Origin: an uncultured Brevibacillus sp.
GTDB taxonomy: Bacteria; Bacillota; Bacilli; Brevibacillales; Brevibacillaceae
Reading direction: 5' to 3'
Assembly: GCF_947502445.1 (NCBI RefSeq)
Contig: NZ_CANMZW010000018.1
Location: 46,852 to 110,851, forward strand
DNA: 64,000 nucleotides
The position numbers were made by a program, and so were the translations under genes. Below, piece by piece: positions 38,501 through 46,007 of this stretch. Numbering within the stretch: position 1 is the first letter of the stretch; every line of letters starts with the position of its first letter. The notes below the pieces were generated by a model. That model saw nothing but the letters and a program-made list of their open reading frames with translations, was not told the DNA's origin and ran no database searches.

Positions 38501-38710
38501 CTAGTAGTCGCTCCCTTCACATACGTCTTGTTTTGTATTGTAACGGATATCTATATAATATTACGTGTCAAAAGGCGAAAGATTTTCTTAATTATTGATA
38601 AGAATTTAAAAACCAGGTTTTCTAGTAAGTTTTCTAATCATAACAGTAATGGATTCCATTTCAAAATTCCTCCGTCTCAAGGCTGATCCAAAATCACGCT
38701 TTTGATGGTT

Positions 38711-38738
38711 TTGGTTCACCCCATAAGTGCGTTACAAT
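38711..38738 (+). promoter_or_regulatory. Probable promoter of the DUF4870 gene
   Basis: TTGGTT (38711-38716), 16 bp, TACAAT (38733-38738). Confidence 0.5.
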
Positions 38739-38781
38739 AAGATCAATCATTGAACCGTTCATATAACGAGGAGGACTTATT

Positions 38782-39090
38782 ATGGATTATCGTGGAGTAA
38801 AAGCGATTACTCATGCCAGCGCATTCTTCGCACCTTTTCTGGTGCCTCTCATTGTTTGGCTCTTGATGGCTGACCGTGAGGCAAAAAATATGGCACTGCA
38901 AGCTCTGTTGTTCCATCTGTTTATGGGGATTTTAGTCAGTATCTCCTGGGCACTTTCCTTCGTGATTATTGGGATCCCATTCTTGATCGTTTTCGGACTG
39001 ATGGCGATCTACTATCCAATCAAGGGTATTTTATACTCGTTACAAGGGCGCCCGTTCCATTATCCGATTATCGGTTCGTTGGTGAGATAA
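38782..39090 (+). CDS. DUF4870-like small membrane protein
   Basis: The 102-residue protein has three hydrophobic segments. It starts M-D-Y-R-G-V-K-A-I-T-H-A-S-A-F-F-A-P, then V-P-L-I-V-W-L and M-A-L-Q-A-L-L-F-H, the pattern of DUF4870/YqgA-type proteins. Function is unknown. GAGGAGG stands 10 bases before the ATG. It ends at a bidirectional terminator shared with the convergent oxidoreductase. Confidence 0.75.
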   Translation: MDYRGVKAITHASAFFAPFLVPLIVWLLMADREAKNMALQALLFHLFMGILVSISWALSFVIIGIPFLIVFGLMAIYYPIKGILYSLQGRPFHYPIIGSLVR

Positions 39091-39116
39091 GAACTTCCTG
39101 CTCAAATTGAAAAAAC

Positions 39117-39166
39117 AGGAAAAAAGACCAGTTCGCAAATAGCGATACTGGTCTTTTTGTTGAAAG
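39117..39166 (+). terminator. Bidirectional terminator
   Basis: AAAGACCAGT and ACTGGTCTTT flank a 13-nt loop, with a T-run on the plus strand and an A-run upstream that serves the minus strand. It lies between the DUF4870 and NmrA-type genes. Confidence 0.85.
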
Positions 39167-39173
39167 CCATATT

Positions 39174-39809
39174 TTATTTCGAGCCGACAGTGAAACGCTC
39201 GTTGCGATGCTTTGGATTTTCGATCTCATCCAGAACCGCAATCGCATAGTCAGCATAGCTGACGTAGCTTTGGCCGCTTGCGTTCACCAGCAAGTGATCT
39301 TTACCCAATTGGTATGCACCTGTTCTTTCACCAGCTGGGTCAAAGAAAGCAGATGGGCTGATAAAGGTCCACTGAATGCCGTTTGTTTCTTGCAGGATGC
39401 GCAGGTTCTCACCTTGGTTTTTCGCTGTTGCCAGATATGCGTCAGGGAAATCAGGTGTTTCCAGTACGCGTGTCGTTTTTGCTTCGTCTACAAACAGGCT
39501 TCCCGCGCCACCCACAACGAGCAAGCGAGTAGAAGGAGCGCCCTTCATTGCTTCGATCAACGCATTGCCTGCCTCGACATGAAGATGTTCTTTTCCCGCT
39601 GGCGCGCCGAATGCGTTAACCACAGCATCAAATCCGTTCAGGTCAGCCGCAGTCAATGCAAACACGTCTTTTTCCAGTACAGCTACATTTGGTTCACTGA
39701 TTTTAGATGCATCGCGTACAATTGCGGTAACCTGATGGCCACGATCCAAAGCTTCCTTCGTAATCAATTGTCCTGCTTTGCCGCTAGCTCCTACAATTCC
39801 GATTTTCAT
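39174..39809 (-). CDS. NAD(P)-binding NmrA/YwnB-type oxidoreductase
   Basis: The 211-residue Rossmann protein starts M-K-I-G-I-V-G-A-S-G-K-A-G, a G-x-x-G-x-x-G nucleotide loop, and continues like atypical short-chain dehydrogenases of the NAD(P)H-binding family. The substrate is unknown; many relatives respond to electrophile or oxidative stress. I start at ATG 39809, eight bases after GGAGGG, rather than at 39890. The promoter is overlapped by a long palindrome, so it is probably repressed by a dimeric regulator not encoded next to it. Confidence 0.83.
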   Translation of the reverse strand: MKIGIVGASGKAGQLITKEALDRGHQVTAIVRDASKISEPNVAVLEKDVFALTAADLNGFDAVVNAFGAPAGKEHLHVEAGNALIEAMKGAPSTRLLVVGGAGSLFVDEAKTTRVLETPDFPDAYLATAKNQGENLRILQETNGIQWTFISPSAFFDPAGERTGAYQLGKDHLLVNASGQSYVSYADYAIAVLDEIENPKHRNERFTVGSK

Positions 39810-39882
39810 TTGTTTTCCCTCCGTCATATATGATTTGTTCGTTTCTGCTTGGTTATGAATATTTTTCTTGCAACAAGCTAGT

Positions 39883-39901
39883 TGTAACAAAAACAGTTAC
39901 A
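39883..39901. promoter_or_regulatory. Downstream palindrome, leader of the NmrA-type gene
   Basis: TGTAAC and GTTACA flank 7 bp. It shares the GTAAC half-site with the palindrome at 39939. Confidence 0.55.
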
Positions 39902-39938
39902 TCTCACCCAAAAATATTAGGCGATACACTCGCCGTCC

Positions 39939-39963
39939 TGTTGTAATCATTTTAGTTACAACA
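39939..39963. promoter_or_regulatory. Operator overlapping the NmrA-type promoter
   Basis: TGTTGTAA and TTACAACA are perfect 8-bp arms around 9 bp, centred on the -10 box. Confidence 0.65.
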
Positions 39964-39977
39964 AATAAAAATGTCAA
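39949..39977 (-). promoter_or_regulatory. Sigma-A promoter of the NmrA-type gene
   Basis: TTGACA (39977-39972), 17 bp, TAAAAT (39954-39949) on the minus strand. Confidence 0.8.
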
Positions 39978-39984
39978 GCGTTAA

Positions 39985-40036
39985 AAAAAACAGCGGCTAC
40001 TCTGGATGCCTTGACACCCGGAAGTAGCCGACGCTT
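39985..40036 (-). terminator. Terminator after the rhodanese gene
   Basis: On the minus strand GCGTCGGCTACTT and AGTAGCCGC pair with one bulge and a long loop, followed by TGTTTTTTTT. Confidence 0.75.
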
Positions 40037-40042
40037 GGTACC

Positions 40043-40432
40043 TTATTTCTTTTTTGTTGGCCCTGACCAGGCTGTGATTCCGCCTTGCAGATGTGCCATT
40101 TTCTGGACACCATGCTTTTTTAGTATTTTGGCAGCCTGCTTGCTGCGCATCCCGCTGCGGCAGTAGAGCAAGATATCGTTTTTTGTGGAGATCTCCTTTA
40201 CCCGACTGTTGAACTGGGACAAAGGAATGTTAATCGCCGTAGGAATGTGCCCTGTCTTGAATTCGTGTGGCTCTCGCACATCGATGAGCAGTACCTTGCT
40301 TTTTTGATTTACGCGTTCCTTGAATTGATCTGCTCGTAGTGTCTCCAAGCCTTTTACAGGAAGGAAACGGGAAACCAGATACCACGTAATCAACGCATAG
40401 GCAATGATGATAAGAATCGTAGAGAACTCCAT
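40043..40432 (-). CDS. Membrane-anchored rhodanese-domain sulfurtransferase
   Basis: The 129-residue protein has one N-terminal membrane segment (about 4-22) and a single rhodanese domain. The active-site loop C-R-S-G-M-R-S is at 91-97, and the D-V-R-E-P-H-E-F CH2 motif at 51-58. It should move sulfane sulfur as a persulfide on Cys91, facing the cytoplasm or the membrane surface. It is 24 bp after the CstR-type repressor gene, in one operon, which links it to reactive-sulfur control. Confidence 0.9.
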   Translation of the reverse strand: MEFSTILIIIAYALITWYLVSRFLPVKGLETLRADQFKERVNQKSKVLLIDVREPHEFKTGHIPTAINIPLSQFNSRVKEISTKNDILLYCRSGMRSKQAAKILKKHGVQKMAHLQGGITAWSGPTKKK

Positions 40433-40456
40433 GTGAACACCCTTTCCAATCTAAAA

Positions 40457-40723
40457 TTAGCGGCTTTTCACGAGTAGCTCTACAGCCTCTTTTACCATCT
40501 TTCCAGTGTCTCTGCCCGCTACTTGTTCTTCCAGCAAACAACGCTGAAGATTTTCAGCCACGATCTGGGCGATTGCTCTGTCTGAAGCGTTTCGAACGGC
40601 TGAAAGCTGCGCAACAACCTCTTTGCAGTTTTTCTGCTCGTCCATCATCTTCAACACGCCACGAATCTGCCCTTCAATTCTCTTCAAACGTCTTTTAATA
40701 TCTTCACCATAGTTGTACTCCAT
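40457..40723 (-). CDS. cstR: CstR-type persulfide-sensing repressor (CsoR family)
   Basis: The 88-residue all-helical protein matches the CsoR/RcnR family. It keeps the two cysteines (C33 and C62) but has Asn58 where copper-sensing CsoR needs His, and no N-terminal ligands for nickel. That pattern marks CstR, which forms di- and trisulfide crosslinks when persulfides rise and then leaves DNA. The surrounding sulfur genes agree. A palindrome at its own promoter recurs before the DsrE and TusA genes, suggesting a small regulon with autoregulation. Confidence 0.87.
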   Translation of the reverse strand: MEYNYGEDIKRRLKRIEGQIRGVLKMMDEQKNCKEVVAQLSAVRNASDRAIAQIVAENLQRCLLEEQVAGRDTGKMVKEAVELLVKSR

Positions 40724-40750
40724 GTGAATTCCTCCTGTTTCACATCACGC

Positions 40751-40766
40751 ATACGTATACAGGTAT
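40751..40766. promoter_or_regulatory. CstR operator 1 (own promoter)
   Basis: ATACGTATACAGGTAT overlaps the edge of the -10 box; related to the operators at 41324 and 42758. Confidence 0.6.
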
Positions 40767-40792
40767 ATTATGCGATAGCCAGGTTTTGTCAA
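40765..40792 (-). promoter_or_regulatory. Sigma-A promoter of cstR-rhodanese
   Basis: TTGACA (40792-40787), 16 bp, TAATAT (40770-40765) on the minus strand. Confidence 0.75.
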
Positions 40793-40818
40793 GCTACAGG
40801 GAAGTGAGCAAGTGTTCA

Positions 40819-41301
40819 TTAAATAAATAGATTTACTTTTGCTTGAGTGGCATCTCCCAAATAAGCAGCAACGCCGGCATACTCCATGCCATCCAGCAAT
40901 TCCTCCTGCTTTAATCCCAAGAGATCCATCGTCATCGTGCAGGCAACCAGCTTGACCCCTTGCTCTTGTGCCAGCTCGATCAGCTGCGGAAGTGACAGCG
41001 CATTGTGCTTTTTCATGACGTGCTTGATCATTTCTGGCCCCATGCCCATCATGTTCATTTTGGACAAGCCCAGCTTTTTCGCGCCTCTGGGCATCATCCA
41101 ACCAAACGCCTTTTCCAGAAAGCCTTTTTTGACGTTGACGAACTCATCCTTGCGCATCGTATTCAATCCCCAAAAGGTAAAGAAAATCGTGACGTCGTGA
41201 TCGTAGGCAGCGGCACCATTCGCAATGATAAATGCTGCAATTGCTTTATCTAAATCCCCACTAAACAGAACAATCGTTGTTTTTTCTTTTTGCGTATCCA
41301 T
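40819..41301 (-). CDS. DsrE2-like sulfur-carrier protein
   Basis: The 160-residue protein belongs to the DsrE/DsrF superfamily, DsrE2 branch (like YrkE). It starts with the strand T-T-I-V-L-F-S-G-D-L-D-K-A and has A-A-Y-D-H-D-V-T-I-F-F-T-F-W-G. Its only cysteine, C121 in V-A-C-T-M-T-M-D-L-L-G, is the expected persulfide carrier. It likely hands sulfur to TusA or the rhodanese. It has its own promoter and operator and is followed by the cstR promoter, so it is a separate transcript in the same regulon. Confidence 0.87.
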   Translation of the reverse strand: MDTQKEKTTIVLFSGDLDKAIAAFIIANGAAAYDHDVTIFFTFWGLNTMRKDEFVNVKKGFLEKAFGWMMPRGAKKLGLSKMNMMGMGPEMIKHVMKKHNALSLPQLIELAQEQGVKLVACTMTMDLLGLKQEELLDGMEYAGVAAYLGDATQAKVNLFI

Positions 41302-41323
41302 TTCGAGGCCTCCTCATATACTT

Positions 41324-41339
41324 ATACCCCTATAGGTAT
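41324..41339. promoter_or_regulatory. CstR operator 2 (DsrE promoter)
   Basis: ATACCCCTATAGGTAT, nearly palindromic, directly downstream of the -10 box. Confidence 0.68.
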
Positions 41340-41366
41340 TTTAACAGACACAAAGAGCTCTTGCAA
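41338..41366 (-). promoter_or_regulatory. Sigma-A promoter of the DsrE gene
   Basis: TTGCAA (41366-41361), 17 bp, TAAAAT (41343-41338) on the minus strand. Confidence 0.65.
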
Positions 41367-41383
41367 TGAAAAGCTCCTTCTCT

Positions 41384-42172
41384 TTACAGGATATCACTCC
41401 AAATCTTGATCGCCGTCGCACAGATCAAAACAATCAGGCCATACCGAAGATATTTCACATCCATTTTTGCGCTGACGCGGCTACCCAGCGGCGCTCCGAG
41501 TACGCTACCTATTACCGTAAACATAACAGGCAAAAGCGGAATATGTCCCGTAGTCAGCTTCCCCAATACACCACCAATTGCGGATATGAATACGATGGCA
41601 AGGGAAGAAGCAATCGTAACCCGTGTAGGTATTTTAAGAACGGTGAGCATGATTGGAATCAGAATAAAAGCTCCCCCCGCCCCTACAACACCGGAGACGA
41701 TCCCGACACTGAAAGCAGAAACAATCGCAATCATGCGACTGTACACAATCTCGCCTTCTGCTTCATCGCTTCCTTTGTTTTTTATGAGCATTAAGACGAC
41801 TGCTACTATTGCTAAAATCCCGTAAACGAGATTGATGCTTTCACTCGACAAAAATTTAGAAATGAAGCCGCCCAGCAAGCTCCCTATCAAAATACTGGCC
41901 CCCATATCCTTCACGAGGCCTTTATGAATGAGCGCAGACCCTTTTCCGTTCCGCTTTCGAAAGGCAAGCACACCCGACAAGGATGCAAAAAACACCTGAA
42001 ACATGGAAATTGAGGATACCTCTTGTGCGGAAAAATGAGCTACACCGAGCAAAGCAGGTATAAACAGCAGCAAAGGGTAGTTGATTATCGCCCCGCCTAT
42101 TCCAAGCAGGCCGGAGAAGAAGGAGCCGACAAAGCCTAAAGCAACCATCAAGAAAAATAAGTCAAAACCCAT
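41384..42172 (-). CDS. TauE/SafE-family sulfite/sulfonate exporter
   Basis: The 262-residue protein has about eight membrane helices and the repeated TauE signature: G-F-V-G-S-F-F-S-G-L-L-G-I-G-G near the N-terminus and G-I-V-S-G-V-V-G-A-G-G-A-F in the second half. TauE members beside cst or yrk genes are thought to export sulfite or related anions made when persulfides are oxidised. I start at ATG 42172 after GGGAGG; the frame runs to 42259. No copy of the CstR operator is visible before it, so its regulation may differ from its neighbours. Confidence 0.88.
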   Translation of the reverse strand: MGFDLFFLMVALGFVGSFFSGLLGIGGAIINYPLLLFIPALLGVAHFSAQEVSSISMFQVFFASLSGVLAFRKRNGKGSALIHKGLVKDMGASILIGSLLGGFISKFLSSESINLVYGILAIVAVVLMLIKNKGSDEAEGEIVYSRMIAIVSAFSVGIVSGVVGAGGAFILIPIMLTVLKIPTRVTIASSLAIVFISAIGGVLGKLTTGHIPLLPVMFTVIGSVLGAPLGSRVSAKMDVKYLRYGLIVLICATAIKIWSDIL

Positions 42173-42287
42173 AAATCCTCCCTGCCTTCTCATCTTTTTG
42201 TACATGAGAACATGTGGACTGCTTCTCAAATGATGAAACGTCAGGTAAAATAAAACCAAGTAATTTAATCAGAATAAGGTGATATCC

Positions 42288-42458
42288 ATGCTCCATTATC
42301 TGAAATCCATTTTTCAGCATCGTTGCCCGACATGTAAAGAGCCGTTGCATACAAAAGTCGATTCCCTGCATTGCACCAAGCAATGTCCAAATGGTCATTA
42401 TAGAGAAGAAACCTACTCCCCGCTAGGCGTCCGGATCGTCTATGAAAATCGGGAATAA
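42288..42458 (+). CDS. Small zinc-ribbon protein (56 residues)
   Basis: A short plus-strand frame starts at ATG 42288, six bases after AAGGTGA, and ends at TAA 42456-42458. The protein begins M-L-H-Y-L-K-S-I-F and has C-P-T-C then C-T-K-Q-C-P-N-G-H-Y, a compact zinc-ribbon arrangement, and ends Y-E-N-R-E. I do not recognise a named family. It is divergent from tauE, convergent with tusA, and followed at once by a strong terminator, so it looks like a genuine gene in the sulfur cluster. Confidence 0.7.
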   Translation: MLHYLKSIFQHRCPTCKEPLHTKVDSLHCTKQCPNGHYREETYSPLGVRIVYENRE

Positions 42459-42492
42459 GCGAACACTGCATCAGGTGCTCGCTTATTTTTTT
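42451..42492 (+). terminator. Bidirectional terminator between the zinc-ribbon gene and tusA
   Basis: AATAAGCGA and TCGCTTATT pair, followed by TTTTTATC. It overlaps the zinc-ribbon stop codon and also serves tusA from the other side. Confidence 0.8.
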
Positions 42493-42715
42493 ATCCCTTT
42501 TTCACGAGAAATTTGTATACACCGTTCTCTTCCTCATGGGAAATCATTTCATTCTTGGTTTGCTTCACCCACGCTGTAAAGTCATTCAAAGAGCCTTTAT
42601 CCGTAGACAAGACCTCCATCGTTTGACCTGACTCAAGACTATCCAACGCTTTCTTCGCTTTGACGATCGGCATTGGACATGCCAGTCCTTTTGTATCCAC
42701 TGTGATATCTGCCAT
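42491..42715 (-). CDS. TusA-family sulfur carrier
   Basis: The 74-residue protein has the TusA signature G-L-A-C-P-M-P-I-V-K at 10-19, with Cys13 as sulfur carrier, and the usual two-layer beta-alpha layout. TusA proteins pass persulfide sulfur between rhodanese, DsrE and target enzymes. It has its own promoter with a CstR-type operator just after the -10 box, matching the sites before the DsrE and cstR genes. Confidence 0.92.
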   Translation of the reverse strand: MADITVDTKGLACPMPIVKAKKALDSLESGQTMEVLSTDKGSLNDFTAWVKQTKNEMISHEEENGVYKFLVKKG

Positions 42716-42757
42716 TTTATTGTCCTCCTTTTGAGTAGCAAAATCAACTTAATACTA

Positions 42758-42773
42758 ATACCCGTATAGGTAT
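42758..42773. promoter_or_regulatory. CstR operator 3 (tusA promoter)
   Basis: ATACCCGTATAGGTAT, differing at one position from operator 2. Confidence 0.68.
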
Positions 42774-42802
42774 ATAATAGAGTCAGATGATCACTCTGTC
42801 AA
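42774..42802 (-). promoter_or_regulatory. Sigma-A promoter of tusA
   Basis: TTGACA (42802-42797), 17 bp, TATTAT (42779-42774) on the minus strand. Confidence 0.8.
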
Positions 42803-42825
42803 TACATCTTCCCTAACTAGGGAAT

Positions 42826-44211
42826 TCAATCCTTTTGTGTATGGGATGCCCTGCTCAACTGGACATGTACTTTTGTCCCGCCTTGTGCGGAAGGTTTGAT
42901 TGTAATCATTCCCTGATGGTCAGTGATGATTGATTGCGCGATCGCAAGCCCAATCCCGTTCCCGCCTCTTATCCGGTTGCGCGATTTATCTACCCGATAA
43001 AATCGCTTGAAAAGATGAGGAATCTCGCTCTCAGGTATACCTATCCCCGTATCCTCAATCGTGATATGCACCCATTTCTCATCACTATATGCCCTTACCT
43101 CTACTTGTCCCCGATCGGTGTATTTGCGGGCATTATCCAACAGTATATCGAGCAATTGCCTCATTCTTTCCCGATCCATGTACAAAAACAGTGGTTCCGT
43201 CCATTCAAAGGACAGCTCGATCTGTGCCGGATAAACGGGAAGCCATGCCTGCTTTACTTCAAGCAGCACAGGAGTCAGCGACTGGATCGTCTTGTGAGAG
43301 CTCATCTGAGGTGCATCCTGCAGCTTGGCTAATGAGAGCAGATCCTCGATTAATCGTGATAGCCGGTCACACTCCTGGCTTAGCGCGAGGATTGCCTCGT
43401 CCCGAATCTCGGGCTTATGCTTTCCCCATCTTTGCAGCAGACTGACATATCCTTCGATAATGGTCAGCGGTGTACGTAATTCATGTGAGGCGTCTGTTAC
43501 AAACCGTTGCTGAGATACGAGCGCTTCCTCCATGCGATCCATGAGTAGGTTGAAGGCATGAATCAGCTCGTATATTTCCGTTTCCACGTTATAATGATGG
43601 ATTCGTTGCGAAAGACGCTGCGGGGAAATCGAGTGAATCTGCATAATGAGCTGATCTAGTGGCCTAAGCCCCCACTTGCTCAAGAAGTAGCCTCCCACCC
43701 CTGAAAGCACAAGCGTTATGGAGGAGGACAGAATTAGAATCATGAATAAAATCGTAAAGTACCATTTGAGTGCTGACGTCGATTCACTTATCTGGACGAG
43801 CATTGGATGGGCAGGCGATGGCAAGCGCACAGATTCCTCGGCAACCAGGATTTTTTCATAAAAATCGTCCGGTTCCTTGTTCCAGTTGGCTCCTACAATC
43901 GACGCCAGCTTCTTTCCATTTTGAACATCAATGAGTGTGATTGATTGATTACTGTCTGAGTAGTTCATCAGCAGCCGCGACAAATACGAAATATCGAGCG
44001 TGGAATCCTCTGTAATCTCAGTTGTGACGTCCGAGGCGATAGCTGCAGCCTTTTGATTGAGGAGCTGCTGTTCGTGCTGATAAACGAGATTGGACGTACT
44101 CCAAAAAATAAACACCGTAAGAAAAAGCAGCAAGACAAGCATGACAGTGGTAAATAAAAAGGTAAGTCTCCATTTCAGGGAGTAGCCTCGATGTAATAAC
44201 AACGCGATCAC
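42826..44211 (-). CDS. Two-component sensor histidine kinase (ArlS/YkoH-like)
   Basis: The 461-residue kinase has two membrane segments (about 14-38 and 150-175) around an extracytoplasmic sensor. A HAMP region, HisKA with His243 in A-S-H-E-L-R-T-P-L, and an HATPase with N-A-R-K-Y, D-T-G-I-G-I and G-I-G-L-A-I follow. The partner regulator is 26 bp upstream. Start is GTG 44211 by frame; a TTG nine bases further in is equally well placed behind AGGTGA. The signal is unknown; the nearby NlpC/P60 gene hints at cell-wall stress. Confidence 0.88.
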   Translation of the reverse strand: MIALLLHRGYSLKWRLTFLFTTVMLVLLLFLTVFIFWSTSNLVYQHEQQLLNQKAAAIASDVTTEITEDSTLDISYLSRLLMNYSDSNQSITLIDVQNGKKLASIVGANWNKEPDDFYEKILVAEESVRLPSPAHPMLVQISESTSALKWYFTILFMILILSSSITLVLSGVGGYFLSKWGLRPLDQLIMQIHSISPQRLSQRIHHYNVETEIYELIHAFNLLMDRMEEALVSQQRFVTDASHELRTPLTIIEGYVSLLQRWGKHKPEIRDEAILALSQECDRLSRLIEDLLSLAKLQDAPQMSSHKTIQSLTPVLLEVKQAWLPVYPAQIELSFEWTEPLFLYMDRERMRQLLDILLDNARKYTDRGQVEVRAYSDEKWVHITIEDTGIGIPESEIPHLFKRFYRVDKSRNRIRGGNGIGLAIAQSIITDHQGMITIKPSAQGGTKVHVQLSRASHTQKD

Positions 44212-44236
44212 CTATTTAACGACATAAAAGCAGAGA

Positions 44237-44923
44237 CTATTCTCGCAGCGTATATCCAATTCCTCTTACGGTATGAATCAGCTTGATCGATGAGCCATCT
44301 TCCATTTTGTTTCGCAAATAACGGATGTATACATCGACTACGTTTGTATTCCCCATAAAGTCGAATCCCCATACAGAGGACAAAATTTGCTCGCGCGAAA
44401 CCGCCTGCTCCTTGTGCTGTACCAGGAAATTCAACAGGTCAAACTCCCGTGGAGTGAGTAAAATTTCCTTGTCCGCTTTGAATACCCGCCTAGCGTTCGG
44501 TAAGATTCGCAGATCACCGATGAGAAGGTCCTGATTTCCTTTTGTCTCCTTTCTCCGTAATTGGGTTCTAATACGCGCAAACAGCTCTTCGATCGAAAAC
44601 GGCTTGGTCACATAATCATTGGCGCCACTATCGAGCCCAGTCACGATATCAGGAACCTCGCCACGGGCCGTAATCATAATAATCGGGATCTGGCTTACCT
44701 CTCTGACACGCCTGCATACCTCAATCCCTGACAGCTCAGGCAGCATGATGTCCAATAAAATTAGGTCGTGTACATTTTCATAAGCCTTTGCCAGCCCTGC
44801 GGGTCCATCGTAGACGACATCCGTCGTAAATCCTTCGTTCTCCAGCTCCAGCTGTAAATACCGGGCCAAATTTTTTTCATCCTCTACGATGAGGACATGC
44901 CCTTTGGTATCTGCTCCTGACAT
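44237..44923 (-). CDS. OmpR/PhoB-family response regulator (ArlR/YkoG-like)
   Basis: The 228-residue regulator has a receiver domain with the phospho-acceptor Asp58 in L-I-L-L-D-I-M-L-P-E and conserved Thr and Lys sites. A C-terminal winged helix containing L-T-P-R-E-F-D-L-L and V-D-V-Y-I-R-Y-L-R-N-K follows. Start ATG 44923 lies seven bases after GGAGTG; a GTG inside that site (44932) is less likely. Tandem 11-bp repeats upstream, between this gene and the divergent NlpC/P60 gene, are a plausible binding site for it. Confidence 0.9.
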   Translation of the reverse strand: MSGADTKGHVLIVEDEKNLARYLQLELENEGFTTDVVYDGPAGLAKAYENVHDLILLDIMLPELSGIEVCRRVREVSQIPIIMITARGEVPDIVTGLDSGANDYVTKPFSIEELFARIRTQLRRKETKGNQDLLIGDLRILPNARRVFKADKEILLTPREFDLLNFLVQHKEQAVSREQILSSVWGFDFMGNTNVVDVYIRYLRNKMEDGSSIKLIHTVRGIGYTLRE

Positions 44924-44973
44924 GTAAATCACTCCGATACGTGAGAAAAAGTGAAGATCTTACCAACAGTCTT

Positions 44974-44995
44974 CTCATGAAACTCTAATGAAATT
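44974..44995. promoter_or_regulatory. Tandem 11-bp direct repeats, probable response-regulator site
   Basis: CTCATGAAACT (44974-44984) and CTAATGAAATT (44985-44995) follow each other with exact 11-bp period, the spacing typical of OmpR-family dimers. Confidence 0.55.
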
Positions 44996-45076
44996 CTACC
45001 GGGAATCTTAGTTTTGATCTGTAGGATGTAATAAGAGCAAATAATCTTGCAATATACACAGATCTGGAGGAGGAAA

Positions 45077-45727
45077 ATGATGATAAAACAAAACTGGAAA
45101 AACAAAGCCGGCACGGTATTAGCAATCCTCATAGGTACTTCTCTCTTATTTGGTGTAGGTGGACAGGCCTATGCGGCAAAGGAAAAAAGCCACAAGTCAC
45201 AAACCGAGCAAAAACAGCAGAAAAAAACGAAGAAAAAGAAGAAGAAACAGCAGAGCACCATGAAAGAAAGCAATAGTAACAATTCGTATGCCCAAAATAG
45301 TGAGAATACTCAAAATGGAGCGACTGTCAAAAGCAGCTCACAAGCGAATACAGCCAGCCAGGTGATTTCGATCGGTTTGCGCTACAGAGGGGTACCTTAC
45401 AAATTTGGGTCCAGCAAAAACACAACCCGAACATTTGATTGCTCTTCCTTTACTCAACGTGTATTCAAACAGGTAGGAATTAATTTACCTCGCGACTCGC
45501 GCCAACAGTCCAGTGTTGGCAAGCACGTGTCTAAGGGCCAGCTCAAAAAAGGCGACCTCGTTTTCTTCCGAAGCTATGGCAGCGCCTCTCCCCGAATCAC
45601 TCACGTTGCCATTTATGCAGGCAATAACACGCTGCTGCATACGTACGGACGCCCTGGGGTAACTACTACCAAATTTCGTGGAACTTCCTGGGAGCAGCGG
45701 TTTGAAGGAGCTAGACGTGTTTTGTAA
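45077..45727 (+). CDS. Secreted NlpC/P60 cell-wall hydrolase
   Basis: The 216-residue protein has a Sec signal peptide ending A-Y-A-A (about 1-33), a Lys/Gln/Ser/Asn-rich linker (about 34-95) and an NlpC/P60 domain. The catalytic Cys is in T-F-D-C-S-S-F-T and the His in R-I-T-H-V-A-I-Y-A-G. Such enzymes cut gamma-D-Glu-diaminopimelate bonds in peptidoglycan. The basic linker may bind wall polymers. Start ATG 45077 follows GGAGGAGG. It is divergent from the two-component system and may be its target. Confidence 0.9.
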   Translation: MMIKQNWKNKAGTVLAILIGTSLLFGVGGQAYAAKEKSHKSQTEQKQQKKTKKKKKKQQSTMKESNSNNSYAQNSENTQNGATVKSSSQANTASQVISIGLRYRGVPYKFGSSKNTTRTFDCSSFTQRVFKQVGINLPRDSRQQSSVGKHVSKGQLKKGDLVFFRSYGSASPRITHVAIYAGNNTLLHTYGRPGVTTTKFRGTSWEQRFEGARRVL

Positions 45728-45892
45728 TAAAAATGGTTTTTTAACATAATAAAAAGCATAATGTCGCTGATACAGTGTGACTTGAAGTATATACTTGCCA
45801 CGTATTGAAGCATATTTTTTCCGCATTTACTAGATTGAATCATATCCATGCCAAGTCACATGTAATATCGCTTACTTTTTGTACTTTAAAAG

Positions 45893-45938
45893 GAAAAACA
45901 CATGTATCTTTGTTAATATGAGATACATGTGTTTTTAG
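45893..45938 (+). terminator. Strong hairpin downstream of the NlpC/P60 gene
   Basis: AAAAACACATGTATCT and AGATACATGTGTTTTT are perfect 16-bp arms. The T-run and A-run make it bidirectional. It lies about 165 bp after the gene stop; 45728-45892 shows no gene. Confidence 0.75.
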
Positions 45939-46007
45939 GTATCAGCAAAATTTCACGGAAAATTAGCTCAAATAATAGGGTTCAACCTCAAAATCAGTGC
46001 TTGACTG

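Noticed and set aside
42172..42290. CstR operator before tauE
   Set aside because: I looked for ATACC...GGTAT here and found none, so tauE is not assigned to the CstR regulon on sequence grounds.
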